Part shown: positions 63,565 to 64,000 of the stretch, piece after piece
Position numbering within the stretch: the first letter of the stretch is position 1
Layout of the letters: each line of letters begins with the position of its first letter
Assembly: GCF_001861355.1 (NCBI RefSeq)
Contig: NZ_MASN01000030.1
Span: forward strand, 186,001-250,000
Direction of reading: 5' to 3'
Source: Natrialba sp. SSL1
Lineage (GTDB): Archaea > Halobacteriota > Halobacteria > Halobacteriales > Natrialbaceae
DNA: 64,000 nt
Program-made: the position numbers and the translations under genes
Notes under the pieces: generated by a model
Databases searched by the model: none
Told to the model about the DNA's origin: nothing
Seen by the model: only the letters and a program-made list of their open reading frames with translations

Positions 63565-64000
63565 ATGACAGATCGTAACGAGGGTGGCAACCCAGACTCG
63601 TCCGACGACGCCGACGTTCCCCCCGTGCTCCCAAGCGAGCAACCCGGCGGCAACAACGGTGGCGGCGTCCTCTCGCCCGACGAACTGGACTTTACCGAAA
63701 GCCCCTACGTAGCCGAGGTTTCCGACAGCCGATACGTCGTCTCAGCCGACCACAGCCCGCCGAACGTCCCCGAGGAGACGGACTCGAGTACGCGTGGAGA
63801 GAACACCAGTGCGCGGACGCAGTCTGGGTCTGGCTCCGGCTCTACGTCTGGCGCTGGAACAGCCGGCAAGGGCACGGAGAGCGACACAGACCGCGAGACA
63901 CGTTCATCACAGCATGCACCAATGCACGGACAGGACGAGGCTGGGCAGGAGCACGCTGGGCAACAGCAACAGCAAGGGCGAGAGCGAGGCAACCAACACC
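63565..64000 (+). CDS. Disordered acidic protein, N-terminal part (DUF7500-like)
   Basis: The frame runs from ATG 63565 to the window end without a stop (145 residues visible). A short conserved-looking motif, LSPDELDFTESPYVAEV then RYVVSA, at about 35-60 resembles small haloarchaeal proteins encoded near archaellum genes (called DUF7500 in current annotations, from memory). The rest is Ser/Gly/Thr/Gln-rich and ends in a Gln run. It is transcribed away from arlCDE. Its function is unknown. Confidence 0.6.
   Translation, partial: MTDRNEGGNPDSSDDADVPPVLPSEQPGGNNGGGVLSPDELDFTESPYVAEVSDSRYVVSADHSPPNVPEETDSSTRGENTSARTQSGSGSGSTSGAGTAGKGTESDTDRETRSSQHAPMHGQDEAGQEHAGQQQQQGRERGNQH

Overview
The window is haloarchaeal chromosome (class Halobacteria, most likely family Natrialbaceae). 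The evidence is high GC with strong CTCGAG/GTCGAC word use, very acidic proteins, Tat-type signal peptides, leaderless genes with TATA boxes about 25 bases before the start codon, archaeal chemotaxis proteins (CheC, CheD, CheF), archaellum genes (arlCDE, arlH, arlI), a SMC-related protein next to an RdfA-like gene, and siroheme decarboxylase. Genes are dense on both strands. I saw no insertion sequence with a transposase, no CRISPR array and no rRNA; there is one tRNA gene.

Layout. 1-12.5 kb is housekeeping and mixed metabolism: the end of nadC, a DrrAB-type ABC exporter, an aldehyde dehydrogenase, tRNA-Leu with a duplicated 3' end beside it, a ferredoxin, two short-chain dehydrogenases, a DUF2178/XRE regulator pair with a visible operator, cyclophilin, a zinc deacylase and small membrane or exported proteins. 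12.9-15.7 kb holds a SMC-related ATPase with degenerate ATPase motifs, convergent with an RdfA-like gene; homologues of this pair are linked to cell shape. 16.1-32.7 kb is a catabolic region: IclR regulator, glutaryl-CoA-type dehydrogenase, TAXI-TRAP importer, acyl-CoA ligase, acyl-CoA dehydrogenase, thiolase, 3-hydroxyacyl-CoA dehydrogenase, enoyl-CoA hydratase and a giant FAD/Fe-S oxidase. Together they read as import, CoA activation and beta-oxidation-type degradation of an organic acid. 33-37 kb has siroheme decarboxylase, a PAP2 phosphatase, an exported bactofilin-like repeat protein and a TrpD-like transferase.

37.6-64 kb is a taxis and motility island: a RAD55-like ATPase, cheD, cheA, cheB, a parA-cheW pair, a second cheW, two HemAT-type soluble transducers (one broken), one membrane transducer, cheR, cheY, a double-domain cheC, cheF, arlI, arlH and an arlCDE fusion, ending in a partial acidic protein gene.

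The most striking feature is at 49.9-53.5 kb. An HtrII-like two-helix transducer lies between two seven-helix proteins that align without gaps to sensory rhodopsin II. Both have Leu at the retinal Schiff-base lysine position and Gly at the counterion position, yet they keep the helix-G Tyr and the transducer keeps the helix-2 Asn that form the known SRII-HtrII contact. This looks like a sensory rhodopsin complex turned to a non-retinal input. In the same island a HemAT paralogue has lost its proximal heme histidine and carries a frameshift. The island therefore has two independent cases of taxis sensors that lost their cofactor.
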